Position numbers and translations under genes: made by a program. The notes under the pieces were generated by a model. The model saw only the letters and a list, made by a program, of their open reading frames with translations. It made no database searches and was not told the origin of the DNA. From Gemmatimonadota bacterium (GTDB lineage: Bacteria > Gemmatimonadota > Gemmatimonadetes > Longimicrobiales > Gaopeijiaceae), in NCBI GenBank assembly GCA_022563405.1, contig JADFNK010000003.1:1-64000 (forward strand): DNA of 64,000 nt. The letters are read 5' to 3'. Of the stretch, positions 48,739 through 57,621 are shown piece after piece (within the stretch, counting starts at the first letter, position 1; the number at the start of each line of letters is the position of its first letter).

Positions 48739-49407
48739 TCAATTCCGGAAGCCCAACAGACCACGGTAGGTCCATAGGTAGTCCACCATGGAGTACACCG
48801 TAAGGATCAGCGCGAGAGCGAGGGTCACCCCGATCCAGGCCGAATGGACCTGTGCGAAGGCCCGGTACGGGAGACTGTCAAACCCCCGCGCGGTGGCGAA
48901 ATCTTGAAGGGGGTACCACAACAAGAGTCCCCCCGAAAACAAGTTCTGGAGAAAAGCCTTGTACTTGCCGGAAGTCCCAGCGGCGATCACCACATCCTGC
49001 CGCACGGCCCACATCCTGAAGAGCGTGACCAGAACCTCTCTGCCCAAGATCACGATCAATACCCACAACGGAAGCATGCCCACCAGGGGAATCAACCCCG
49101 CATCACCTCGGAAGTGTGAGATGTAGTAGAAAGGGATGAACGTCGATACGAGAAGCAGCTTATCCGCTGCCGGGTCGAGCAGTTTGCCGACGTCCGTGAT
49201 CCAGCCGTGCTTTCGCGCCAGATATCCGTCCCAGAGATCGGACAGGCCGGCCCCGACGAAGAGAACAAAGGCCGCAAAACGCGCGCCCACCGAGGGTGAG
49301 AGGGCCAAGATGAAAATCACCGGACATGCCACAATCCGCCCTATCGTGATCACATTGGGGAGGTTTCGACTCCCTTCCATGGTCGCCTCAGTTAAGGGCC
49401 TGGACAA
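48739..49407 (-). CDS. pgsA: CDP-diacylglycerol-glycerol-3-phosphate 3-phosphatidyltransferase
   Basis: [28 protein letters not shown] motif [29 protein letters not shown]. Confidence 0.94.
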   Translation of the reverse strand: MSRPLTEATMEGSRNLPNVITIGRIVACPVIFILALSPSVGARFAAFVLFVGAGLSDLWDGYLARKHGWITDVGKLLDPAADKLLLVSTFIPFYYISHFRGDAGLIPLVGMLPLWVLIVILGREVLVTLFRMWAVRQDVVIAAGTSGKYKAFLQNLFSGGLLLWYPLQDFATARGFDSLPYRAFAQVHSAWIGVTLALALILTVYSMVDYLWTYRGLLGFRN

Positions 49408-49966
49408 CCATCTTACTCACCGCGCCCAGCGTCTCGAAAACGCCTCGGCCCTCGGTCGCAACTCCCTCGAAATCTGGTACTCCCATGGGATTGAGCTGCG
49501 CCCTGAGATCGGCCATCGGCATGGCGTTGGGTAGATCGCGTTTGTTGTATTGCATGGCGAACGGGATCGTCGTGAGATCGTACCCATAGGAGTCTAGGTT
49601 TTCGTAGAGATTGTGCATGGCCTCGATATTCGCCTCCATGCGCTCCGTCTGCGAATCGGCCACGAAGATCACACCGTCGACGCCCTTCAAGATCAGCTTG
49701 CGACTCGCGTTGTAGTAAACCTGACCGGGAACGGTGTACAGGTGAAATCTGGTCTTGAAGCCCTTTACATCACCGAGGTCGATCGGTAGAAAATCGAAGA
49801 AGAGCGTCCGCTCCGTCTCCGTCGCGAGGGAAATCATCTTGCCCTTCGCATCCGGGTTCACTTTCGAATAAACGTATTCCAGGTTGGTCGTTTTTCCGCC
49901 CAACCCAGTGCCGTAATAAACGATCTTGCAGTTGATTTCCCGGCCGGCGTAGTTGATCAGCGACAT
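49388..49966 (-). CDS. mglA: MglA-family small Ras-like GTPase
   Basis: [54 protein letters not shown]...[11 protein letters not shown]. Confidence 0.94.
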   Translation of the reverse strand: MSLINYAGREINCKIVYYGTGLGGKTTNLEYVYSKVNPDAKGKMISLATETERTLFFDFLPIDLGDVKGFKTRFHLYTVPGQVYYNASRKLILKGVDGVIFVADSQTERMEANIEAMHNLYENLDSYGYDLTTIPFAMQYNKRDLPNAMPMADLRAQLNPMGVPDFEGVATEGRGVFETLGAVSKMVVQALN

Positions 49967-50150
49967 GAAGAGCTACGCTCTCTGGCGGTGTGGCGAGTCG
50001 ATCAATCCCTCCAAATGGTCCCCCACGATCTCTAGCCTCCGCATGGAAGCCAAGTTGGAATTTAGTACCTGAGACTGCGACAAAGATGAGCCTTCTTCCG
50101 AGTCAGGGAAAGAGAAATTTAAGGTCGGGCAGATGGTCACGAAGGGCAAC

Positions 50151-50453
50151 CTATCCAGCGGACAACGCGGGACCCGTGGCGTCCCGCTCCATACGCTCGA
50201 CAATCGCCTGAGCCCGTCGGCGGAGTGCTTCCCTTGATTCCCATGCAATAAAATCCTTCATCAGATTGATGTGGTCCACGCTAGCCTCGGCTTTTGCCAT
50301 GTGCCCTAACGCGGCAAGACGCCGAAGAAAAGACGGGCTGAAGAGGTCACGGCTGTGCCGCTGTATCTGATCACGAATCACCCACGCGGCCACCGCCCCC
50401 GCGGCGGCGGCGGCCAGAACCGCAATCCCCGCATTTCGAGTTTTTCTGTCCAT
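50151..50453 (-). CDS. Small hypothetical protein with one N-terminal TM segment
   Basis: MDRKTRNAGIAVLAAAAAGAVAAWVIRDQI...; near-contiguous (3-nt gap) with recR. Confidence 0.55.
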   Translation of the reverse strand: MDRKTRNAGIAVLAAAAAGAVAAWVIRDQIQRHSRDLFSPSFLRRLAALGHMAKAEASVDHINLMKDFIAWESREALRRRAQAIVERMERDATGPALSAG

Positions 50454-50456
50454 GGC

Positions 50457-51050
50457 CTACATCTCCCGTCGCCCCGCTAGAGCTTCAACGATCGTGGAAC
50501 CGTCGACGTACTCCAGCTCGCTCCCCACCGGAAGGCCGCGGGCCAAACGCGTTACCTTCGGTCCAAGGGGGCGAATCACTCCCTCCAAGTATACAGCCGT
50601 GGCCTCACCCTCTACGCTCGAGTTCGTGGCCACGACAACTTCTTTTACCGCTCCGTCGGCCGACCGAATCCTCTCCAAAAGCGGCCTGACGCTGATCTCG
50701 TCCGGACCAATTCCATCCAAGGGCGAAAGCCGGCCACCAAGCACATGGTACAAGCCCCGGTATCCCCCTGCCCTCTCGATTGCTCCGACTTCGAACGCCT
50801 CTTCGACGATGCAGATAGTCCCTTCGTCTCGATTCGGATTCGAGCAGATCTCGCATTGTGCCGTTTCCGTAAAATTCCCACACACCTCGCACGGACCGAT
50901 CTTCTCCGCCACCTCACAAATCGCGGCAGCGAGGCTGAACGCCTCCTCGCGAGGCCGCTTCAGGAGGTAGTACCCAAAACGTTGTGCCGTTTTGGACCCC
51001 ACGCCCGGAAGCCGCGAGAATTCCTTTATGAGCTGTTGGATGACCGACAC
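50457..51050 (-). CDS. recR: Recombination protein RecR
   Basis: LPGVGSKTAQRFGYYLL, CEVCGNFTETAQCEICSNPNRDEGTICIVEE, YHVLGGRLSPLDGIGPDEI. Confidence 0.97.
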   Translation of the reverse strand: MSVIQQLIKEFSRLPGVGSKTAQRFGYYLLKRPREEAFSLAAAICEVAEKIGPCEVCGNFTETAQCEICSNPNRDEGTICIVEEAFEVGAIERAGGYRGLYHVLGGRLSPLDGIGPDEISVRPLLERIRSADGAVKEVVVATNSSVEGEATAVYLEGVIRPLGPKVTRLARGLPVGSELEYVDGSTIVEALAGRREM

Positions 51051-51123
51051 TAAAAACTAACTTGTCGGCAGAGGACCGGGGGAGATTTTCTTGCGAACGC
51101 GATCCGTCCAGATGGCTGACATT

Positions 51124-51462
51124 CTAGAACAGGCCCGGGAGTTGAATCGGCATCCCCCCTGCCGCCTTCCGCATGTCTTCTTCATATAAGCCCTGGGCCT
51201 TACCCTGGGCCTCCGATACCGCAGCCAACACCAAGTCCTCGAGCATCTCCACGTCGCGCGCATCAACCACCGTTGGATCGATCACGATCCGGGTCACACT
51301 ACCCTTTCCGTCGACCGTCGCCGTGACCATTCCACCGCCGGCCGAAGCGGAGATTTCACGAGCTGAAAGCTCTTCCTGCAACTCGGCCATCCGCGTCTGG
51401 AGCTGCTGGCCCATCTGCATGAGCTGTTGAATGTCGGTCATTGTCAAATCCCTGGCTGGCAA
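51124..51462 (-). CDS. YbaB/EbfC family nucleoid-associated protein
   Basis: LMQMGQQLQTRMAELQEELSAREISASAGGGMVTATVDGKGSVTRIVIDPTVVDARDVEMLEDLVLAAVSEA. Confidence 0.95.
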   Translation of the reverse strand: MPARDLTMTDIQQLMQMGQQLQTRMAELQEELSAREISASAGGGMVTATVDGKGSVTRIVIDPTVVDARDVEMLEDLVLAAVSEAQGKAQGLYEEDMRKAAGGMPIQLPGLF

Positions 51463-51471
51463 GGTGTGGAT

Positions 51472-53244
51472 TCAATCTAGTAATTCCAGGTCGAGTTCGT
51501 CTACCGCGTGCTGAAGGCGTGGTTCCCGTTTGATCAACCCCTTCATCCTGTCCTTCTGAACCGCCTCCGGGCTGATACGCTCGCGCCGCTGAGGCGTCCC
51601 ATCACCGGAGGCCCGAAACACGATTTCGGGTTCCGCGTTCATCAATGCCCCTAGCGCTTCTTGAAGGGCCCTGCGGGCCGAAGGGTCCTCGAGACGTTCC
51701 AAACCAGGTCCGGCCGGAAGCTCGATGACGACCACGCCCTCGGCCTTGGATTCAGAGACAGTGGCCGCCCTGAGAAAGGGGCGCATCCCGCTGGGAATCC
51801 CAGCGCCTTCCCTGACCAACAAGGCCCAGGCATCCGCAGCCGCGAGCCCACCGGGAGACTTCTGGGAGGGGGCCTCCACCTGCACCTCCGTAGCTTCCTC
51901 GGCCACCTCCGTAGCTTCCTCGGCCACCTCCGTAGCTTCCTCGGCCACCTCCGTAGCTTCCTCGGCCCCTCGTGGAACCTCCTCGGCCGCCTCAGAAATC
52001 CCGGGCACCTGTCGAGGGTCCGTGACCGGGCCCGATAATGACTCGTCCGCCGATATCCCCTCTGAGGAAGGGTCCCGCGGCACCCCTTCCGGTGGAGGGC
52101 TCCCGCCGAGACCGGCCAGCAACTCCTCCAACTTGACGGTCCGATCCATATAACTGATACGAAGCAGCAGCATCTCCAGCACTACCTGAGGATTCGGGCT
52201 CCGCCTAAGGCTCCCAGAACTCTCGACGTCAGACGCCAGCGCCAGCATCCGAGTGAGATCCGCGGGGGTGAATGAAGCAAGGCCGGCCTTAAAAGCTTCG
52301 AGGGTCTCCGCATCGAGATCGGGGGGGGTTCCCCCCAGCGAAAGCCTCAGGAGGGCCCGAAGCGAGTCCACAAGACCGTGGTAAAACTCGACAAGATCGT
52401 ACCCCTCGTCGAGTAGCCGTTCAACGAAACCAAAGATTTCGCCATGTTTCCCCTCGGCCCACATGTCCAAGAGTTCTACATAACGCTCGTTATCGACCAG
52501 GCCCAGCACTTGGCGCACCGACTCCTGGCTAATTTCCCCGCCAGTGAGGGCGATCACCTGATCCAGCAGAGAGAGAGCGTCCCTCATCCCTCCGTCGGCC
52601 TTCTGTGCGATGGTTCTGAGAGCATCTTGGGGAGCGGGAAGACCTTCCTGCTCGAGCACGGTCGCCAGGCGATCCACGATGTCTGAAACGCCGATGCGCC
52701 GGAAGTCGAAGCGCTGGCATCGAGAAAGCACCGGTGCCGCGATCTGCTGGATCTTCTGCGGCTCCGTGGTCGCGAACACGAAGATCACTCGTGGAGGCGG
52801 CTCCTCCAGGATCTTCAGCAGCGCGTTCCAAGCCTCCCGCGTGAGCATGTGGGCTTCGTCCACAATGAAGACCTTGTAGCCGTCTTCCCGCGACGGTGCG
52901 TACATGGCCCGCTCACGAAGCTGCCTCGCATCGTCGACACCTCGGTTGGAAGCGGCATCGATCTCAATGACGTCTAGCGCGGTTTGTCCGCTCCAGATTC
53001 TGGCGCAGCTTTCACATTCCCCACAAGGCTCGCCCGACTCTTCTCGATCCGGGCAGTTGAGAGCCATCGCGAGTATTCGCGCAAGCGTGGTCTTGCCAAC
53101 ACCTCGGGGGCCGCAGAAAAGGTAGGCGTGTCCCACCCGGTCGTCGGATATGGCCCGACGCAGCGTTTCGGAGACGTGTTTCTGGGTCGCGACGTCGGCG
53201 AAACGCCGAGGTCGGTATTTGCGAGCTAACGCCGTGTGGGACAA
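51472..53244 (-). CDS. dnaX: DNA polymerase III subunit gamma/tau (TTG start)
   Basis: LSHTALARKYRPRRFADVATQKHVSETLRRAISDDRVGHAYLFCGPRGVGKTTLARILAMALNC; ORF-track start 53361 adds a non-conserved N-terminus. Confidence 0.95.
   Translation of the reverse strand: MSHTALARKYRPRRFADVATQKHVSETLRRAISDDRVGHAYLFCGPRGVGKTTLARILAMALNCPDREESGEPCGECESCARIWSGQTALDVIEIDAASNRGVDDARQLRERAMYAPSREDGYKVFIVDEAHMLTREAWNALLKILEEPPPRVIFVFATTEPQKIQQIAAPVLSRCQRFDFRRIGVSDIVDRLATVLEQEGLPAPQDALRTIAQKADGGMRDALSLLDQVIALTGGEISQESVRQVLGLVDNERYVELLDMWAEGKHGEIFGFVERLLDEGYDLVEFYHGLVDSLRALLRLSLGGTPPDLDAETLEAFKAGLASFTPADLTRMLALASDVESSGSLRRSPNPQVVLEMLLLRISYMDRTVKLEELLAGLGGSPPPEGVPRDPSSEGISADESLSGPVTDPRQVPGISEAAEEVPRGAEEATEVAEEATEVAEEATEVAEEATEVQVEAPSQKSPGGLAAADAWALLVREGAGIPSGMRPFLRAATVSESKAEGVVVIELPAGPGLERLEDPSARRALQEALGALMNAEPEIVFRASGDGTPQRRERISPEAVQKDRMKGLIKREPRLQHAVDELDLELLD
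51884..51967 (-). repeat. Four perfect tandem copies of a 21-bp unit inside dnaX (encodes EEATEVA x4)
   Basis: ACCTCCGTAGCTTCCTCGGCC repeated exactly at 51884, 51905, 51926 and 51947. Confidence 0.97.
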
Positions 53245-53334
53245 CGTGTTACAGTTCCGTGGCCGGTGGTGCGAAGACCCGACGCGGCGACCCCTGGTGG
53301 CCGCGCTTGAGTCGAGACGCCGCACGAGAAGCAG

Positions 53335-53438
53335 AAAAATGCCCCAGGCGACCCGCAGCAACGATCACCACACTTACCGCTGCTACCGGCAAGGTCCTGA
53401 CGGAGTTCGTGGGCTTTCGCCCTACGGACCTGGGGCAC
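53335..53438 (-). ncRNA. ffs: Bacterial small signal recognition particle RNA (4.5S-like) with terminal U-tract
   Basis: Minus strand UGCCCCAGGUCCGUAGGGCGAAAGCCCACGAACUCCGUCAGGACCUUGCCGGUAGCAGCGGUAAGUGUGGUGAUCGUUGCUGCGGGUCGCCUGGGGCAUUUUU: 9-bp terminal helix, conserved GUCAGG...AGCAGCGGUAAG symmetric loop, location upstream of dnaX as in Bacillus. Confidence 0.88.
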
Positions 53439-53536
53439 CCGAAACTTAGACCGCCGCGAAACGAGCGTCAACGTCGCGGAACCACTCGGAAAACCGCTAG
53501 GAAGTAGGATTGGTGCCGGTTCTCAGGACACCGTCA

Positions 53537-53896
53537 TCACTCGGTCCACGCTCCCTCGAGGTGCTCCAGTTCAAAGCTCCCGTCGGGCATCAACCGTACC
53601 GAGACGGCATCGAACCGATAGGAACGCGCCTTGAAATCGCTCCGTGCAATCCACGCGCGGGCGACCACGGAAATCGCTCGACGCTTTTTTCGGGTAATGG
53701 CCTCCAGGGGATGGCCAAACGCCGGACCGGTACGCCCTTTTACCTCCACAAACGCAACGAGCCCATCCTTTTCGACCACGAGATCGATCTCCTTACGGAG
53801 GAAGCGAACGTTACGGTCGAGCACTCGCCAACCTCTCTCATTCAAGAGTCCTTCGGCCAGCGCTTCGAAGCGGCGTCCGCGGCGTACGGTGTTCAA
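53537..53896 (-). CDS. YraN family (UPF0102) putative endonuclease
   Basis: GRRFEALAEGLLNERGWRVLDRNVRFLRKEIDLVVEKDGLVAFVEVKGR. Confidence 0.92.
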   Translation of the reverse strand: MNTVRRGRRFEALAEGLLNERGWRVLDRNVRFLRKEIDLVVEKDGLVAFVEVKGRTGPAFGHPLEAITRKKRRAISVVARAWIARSDFKARSYRFDAVSVRLMPDGSFELEHLEGAWTE

Positions 53897-53923
53897 GAGT
53901 GGAGGTTGGCCCCTCGGAATGGG

Positions 53924-53959
53924 GGTGACATGCCCAACGAAGGTGACATGCCCAAGGAA
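53924..53959. repeat. Two tandem 18-bp units upstream of yraN
   Basis: ggtgacatgcccaacgaa / ggtgacatgcccaaggaa (17/18 identical). Confidence 0.9.
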
Positions 53960-54099
53960 GTGATCGCGCCGGAGGTTGGGGCTCGTTCTGGATCCCTTCT
54001 GGAAGGGTGATCACAACGGGGGGGCGGAACCATGGCCGGAGGGGCAATTTCAGGCACCCGGTGGGTACCCGGCTCGGCGCCCTGTTGGGGCCTGTGGCT

Positions 54100-57000
54100 T
54101 TATCCAGCCGATCCACCGGCGCTGGCCTCAAGAGCCTCTTGAAGCTGCACACCCACAATCGTACTCACGCCGGGTTCCTCCATCGTTACGCCGTAAATCC
54201 AGTCGGCGGCCTCGATCGAGCGCGGATTATGTGTGATAAGCACGAATTGAGTCTGCTCCTTGAACTCCTGGAGGAGTCGGATGAATCGGCCGATGTTGTT
54301 CTCATCCAACGGCGCGTCCACCTCATCGAGAACGCAGAAGGGACTCGGCTTGACCAGATAGATGCCGAAGAGCAGCGAAAGCGCCGTGAGCGCCCGCTCC
54401 CCTCCGGAAAGTAAATCGATACGCTGGGTCTTCTTGCCCCTGGGCGACGCGTGGATCTCGATCGGAGACTCGAGCGGATCTTCCGGATCCGTAAGCCAGA
54501 TGTCGGCCTCTCCGCCCTCGAAAAGCCGGATGAACGTGGCGCGGAAGTTCTTGCGAATCTCTTCGAACGTACCCTCGAACAGGTCGACGGCAGTCTGGTT
54601 GATCTTCCGAATGGCGGCCTTCAGGTCGTCACGGGCGGCAAAGAGATCATCTCTCTGCTCCGAGAGAAAATCGAGCCTGGCGCTCTCCTCCTCGTGCTCC
54701 TCCACCGCAAGCATGTTGACGGGTCCGATCCGCTCCAGCTGGATCACGATGTCCCCCAACTCCGCCTGTAACTCCTCGGGCGAACCCTCCACCGGTTCGG
54801 CCTCTTCCAAGAGACGATCGAGCGGCCGTCCCCATTCGCCCTCCAACCTCTCCTGAATCAAGCCGATGCCGCCCGATACGTCCTGGCGCTCGAGTTCGAG
54901 CTGGTGCCGCCGGTCCACGGCCTGGCGCTCTGCGCTCCGTAGCGAGCGAGCCGCCTGCTCGGCCTCGGCCAGACTTTCTGCCACACGGGTAAGCAACGTA
55001 CTCCTTTCGTCCAACACCGCGCGGGCGGTGTCCCGCTCCTCGAAGAGGCGCTCGGTCTCTTTCTTGCCCTCTTCCTGTAATGCGACGGCCGTCGCCACGT
55101 CACCCGTCAGAACTTTTTCTTCGGCGTCCAGGTCGGCCAAACGTTCCTCCTGGACACTACGGTCGAGGGTCAAATCTTCGACACGTTGTGCCACTTGTTT
55201 CGCCTCTTCCTCCGCGCGAGCGAGCTCAATCGAGAGCCGGGCCTCCTCGCCACGTGTGTCCTCCCATTCATCTTGGACCACCGCCAATTCGCCTCGGGAG
55301 GCCTCTCGCGCCTCCCGTGTACCGCTTTCCCGGGCGAGAAGTCGCTCCCGATCCTCTTTGGCGGTCTTGGCACGCTCCATGGCACGGATACGGGTGGCAC
55401 GGGTCCCTTCGAGCTGTCTCGCGAGTTCGTCCCTGTGCGTGTCGATACGGGCTCGCTGGTCCACCTGGGCCGCACCCTCGGCACTGGCGGTCCGCAACTC
55501 GTCCTGCCTTTCCAGCAGCGCCGTCCGGGCCCGTTCGACCGCAACCTCCGTTTCTGCGTATCGAGTCTCTTCCTTCTCCAACGTGTGCTGAGAGGCTGAA
55601 GCTTCGGCCTCCGCCTTCAACAACGCAGCACGGAGCATCACGAGGTGCTCCATTCGCTCGAGCCGTCCCGATATCATGGAAGGGGTTCCGACTCGAATCA
55701 AACCTCGCGGATCGAGAACCGTACCGTCGCGCAACAGCTTCGGCCGCGCGGAGCGGCCCTCCATCCCAGCGTCGTCGACAAGATCAACCTCACCGAGCAA
55801 GGCCTCGACCCAAGGAGCCCCTTCGCCGACGCCACGGACAGACTCCAGGAGGGTCCCATCCGCCTTGTCTGGAACACGATCGAGCGGAAGCAGGATCAAT
55901 CCGCCGCCGCCTTGCCAATCCTCAGAGAACCACCGTATCAGGCGATCGGCCGTCTGGCTGTCCCGCACGATCAACGCCTTCACAAGCGTGCCCAAGTAGG
56001 CCTCCACCGCCGAGCCCAGCTCAGCTGGAGCCTCGATGAAGTTCAAGAGCGACCCCACGACATCCGCATCCCCAAGCGCGAGAACCGCCTCGGTCGCCGG
56101 ATCGATCCCCTCCAGCCCCAGCTCGAGGGTCTCCAACGCGGCTACCTCCGCGTCGATACCCTGCGCGACGCGCACCGCCTGCAGTTCCCCACTCCTCGCC
56201 ATTTCGAGAGAGGATTTCGCATCCTCCAGTGCGGCCCGCGCCGAATCCAACTCGGCCTCGGCCTCCTCGACCCCAGCCTCTAGGCCATCGATGCGGCCGG
56301 TAAACAGATCTCCCTGCGACTCGAGATCGGAGAGGGCATCAGAGGCTTCCGTCAACTCCGCGTCGATCCGCTGGAGGCGGCGCTCGAGTTCCGCAGCTTG
56401 GCCTTGCGCCGCGTCTGCGTCACCCTCGAGTTGAGCCCCCTTTCGGACTGCGTCACGTTCGTGGAGCTCCGTCTCGTCCAAACGAGCGCGCGCATCCTCG
56501 AGACGGACACGGACGGACGTCACGATCTCTGCGTGTTGGGTGACGTCCGCTCGAATCCGCTCCAGTTCCGCATCCCGACCGCCGTGGCGCTCATCCAATG
56601 CCGTCAACTCCTCCACCACGACACGCACCCGGGTCTCCGAGGTGTCTCGGTCCCCTCCGATCTGCCCGAGGCGACGTTGCGCGTATCCTCTTCGCTCCTC
56701 CGCCACCGCAAGATCACGTTCCCACTCGACGAGGCTCTCCCCTAATTCGCTCAGGGCTCCCGCCGCCTCGGCCCTGGATCGCTCCGCATCCACCTCTTCC
56801 AGGCGCAACGTCTCGACAGTCACTTCGGCGGTCCTGAGTTCGGCCACCATTCCTTGGCCGGTTTCTCGGCCTCCGTCCAGAGCCTTGTCCAGCTCCGACA
56901 AGCGATCCCGTAGCCTTCCCAGGTCGTGACCCACCACGGATACTTCAACGGCCAGGCGCCGCTCTCGCAGTGTCTTGTAGCGCTCGGCCTTACCCTTCTG

Positions 57001-57621
57001 CCGGGCCAAGGACCGAACTTTGGTCTCGATTTCGCCGATCACGTCCTCCAGCCGTGTCAGGTCCCGCTCGGCGTGCTCGAGGCGTCTCATCGCCGCCTTG
57101 CGGCGGTCCTTGTACTTGCCGATCCCCGAGGCCTCTTCGAAGAGTTGCCGGCGCTCCTCCGCCCGATCCGACAAGATCGCGTCGATCATTCGGTTCTCGA
57201 TGACCGAATAGGCGTTGGCGCCGAGCCCGGTATCGCGGCAGACGTCCAACACATCACGAAGCCGACACGAAGAGCGGTTCAGAAAATAGTCGCTCCTTCC
57301 GTCTCGGTAGACGGTCCGTCCGATCTCGACCTCCTTGAAGGCCACAGGCAGCGCGCCGTCTTCATTGGAAACCACCATGGTGACCGATCCCCGGTTGACC
57401 GGCCGGCGATTCAAGGATCCTTGGAAGATGGCCTCCTCCATCTTTCCACCACGGATGGCCGAAGGACGCTGCTCCCCCAACACCCAGCGGATGGCATCGC
57501 TGATATTGGATTTCCCGCATCCGTTGGGGCCAACGACGGCGGTGATCCCTTCATGAAAGTCGATGACGGTGGCGTCGGCGAAGGACTTGAACCCATGAAT
57601 GCGGAGGGATCGAAGCTTCAT
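54100..57621 (-). CDS. smc: Chromosome segregation protein SMC
   Basis: MKLRSLRIHGFKSFADATVIDFHEGITAVVGPNGCGKSNISDAIRWVLGEQ; long coiled coils with hinge; LLSGGERALTALSLLFGIYLVKPSPFCVLDEVDAPLDENNIGRF. Confidence 0.97.
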   Translation of the reverse strand: MKLRSLRIHGFKSFADATVIDFHEGITAVVGPNGCGKSNISDAIRWVLGEQRPSAIRGGKMEEAIFQGSLNRRPVNRGSVTMVVSNEDGALPVAFKEVEIGRTVYRDGRSDYFLNRSSCRLRDVLDVCRDTGLGANAYSVIENRMIDAILSDRAEERRQLFEEASGIGKYKDRRKAAMRRLEHAERDLTRLEDVIGEIETKVRSLARQKGKAERYKTLRERRLAVEVSVVGHDLGRLRDRLSELDKALDGGRETGQGMVAELRTAEVTVETLRLEEVDAERSRAEAAGALSELGESLVEWERDLAVAEERRGYAQRRLGQIGGDRDTSETRVRVVVEELTALDERHGGRDAELERIRADVTQHAEIVTSVRVRLEDARARLDETELHERDAVRKGAQLEGDADAAQGQAAELERRLQRIDAELTEASDALSDLESQGDLFTGRIDGLEAGVEEAEAELDSARAALEDAKSSLEMARSGELQAVRVAQGIDAEVAALETLELGLEGIDPATEAVLALGDADVVGSLLNFIEAPAELGSAVEAYLGTLVKALIVRDSQTADRLIRWFSEDWQGGGGLILLPLDRVPDKADGTLLESVRGVGEGAPWVEALLGEVDLVDDAGMEGRSARPKLLRDGTVLDPRGLIRVGTPSMISGRLERMEHLVMLRAALLKAEAEASASQHTLEKEETRYAETEVAVERARTALLERQDELRTASAEGAAQVDQRARIDTHRDELARQLEGTRATRIRAMERAKTAKEDRERLLARESGTREAREASRGELAVVQDEWEDTRGEEARLSIELARAEEEAKQVAQRVEDLTLDRSVQEERLADLDAEEKVLTGDVATAVALQEEGKKETERLFEERDTARAVLDERSTLLTRVAESLAEAEQAARSLRSAERQAVDRRHQLELERQDVSGGIGLIQERLEGEWGRPLDRLLEEAEPVEGSPEELQAELGDIVIQLERIGPVNMLAVEEHEEESARLDFLSEQRDDLFAARDDLKAAIRKINQTAVDLFEGTFEEIRKNFRATFIRLFEGGEADIWLTDPEDPLESPIEIHASPRGKKTQRIDLLSGGERALTALSLLFGIYLVKPSPFCVLDEVDAPLDENNIGRFIRLLQEFKEQTQFVLITHNPRSIEAADWIYGVTMEEPGVSTIVGVQLQEALEASAGGSAG

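Noticed and set aside
51884-51967. Possible CRISPR-like array
   Set aside because: The copies are adjacent without spacers and keep the dnaX reading frame; coding minisatellite, not CRISPR.
51472-53244. Programmed frameshift in dnaX
   Set aside because: I saw no A-rich slippery heptamer on the coding strand; no support for a separate gamma product.
55080-56039. 319-aa plus-strand ORF
   Set aside because: Antisense to smc; Arg/Pro/Ser-rich shadow ORF.
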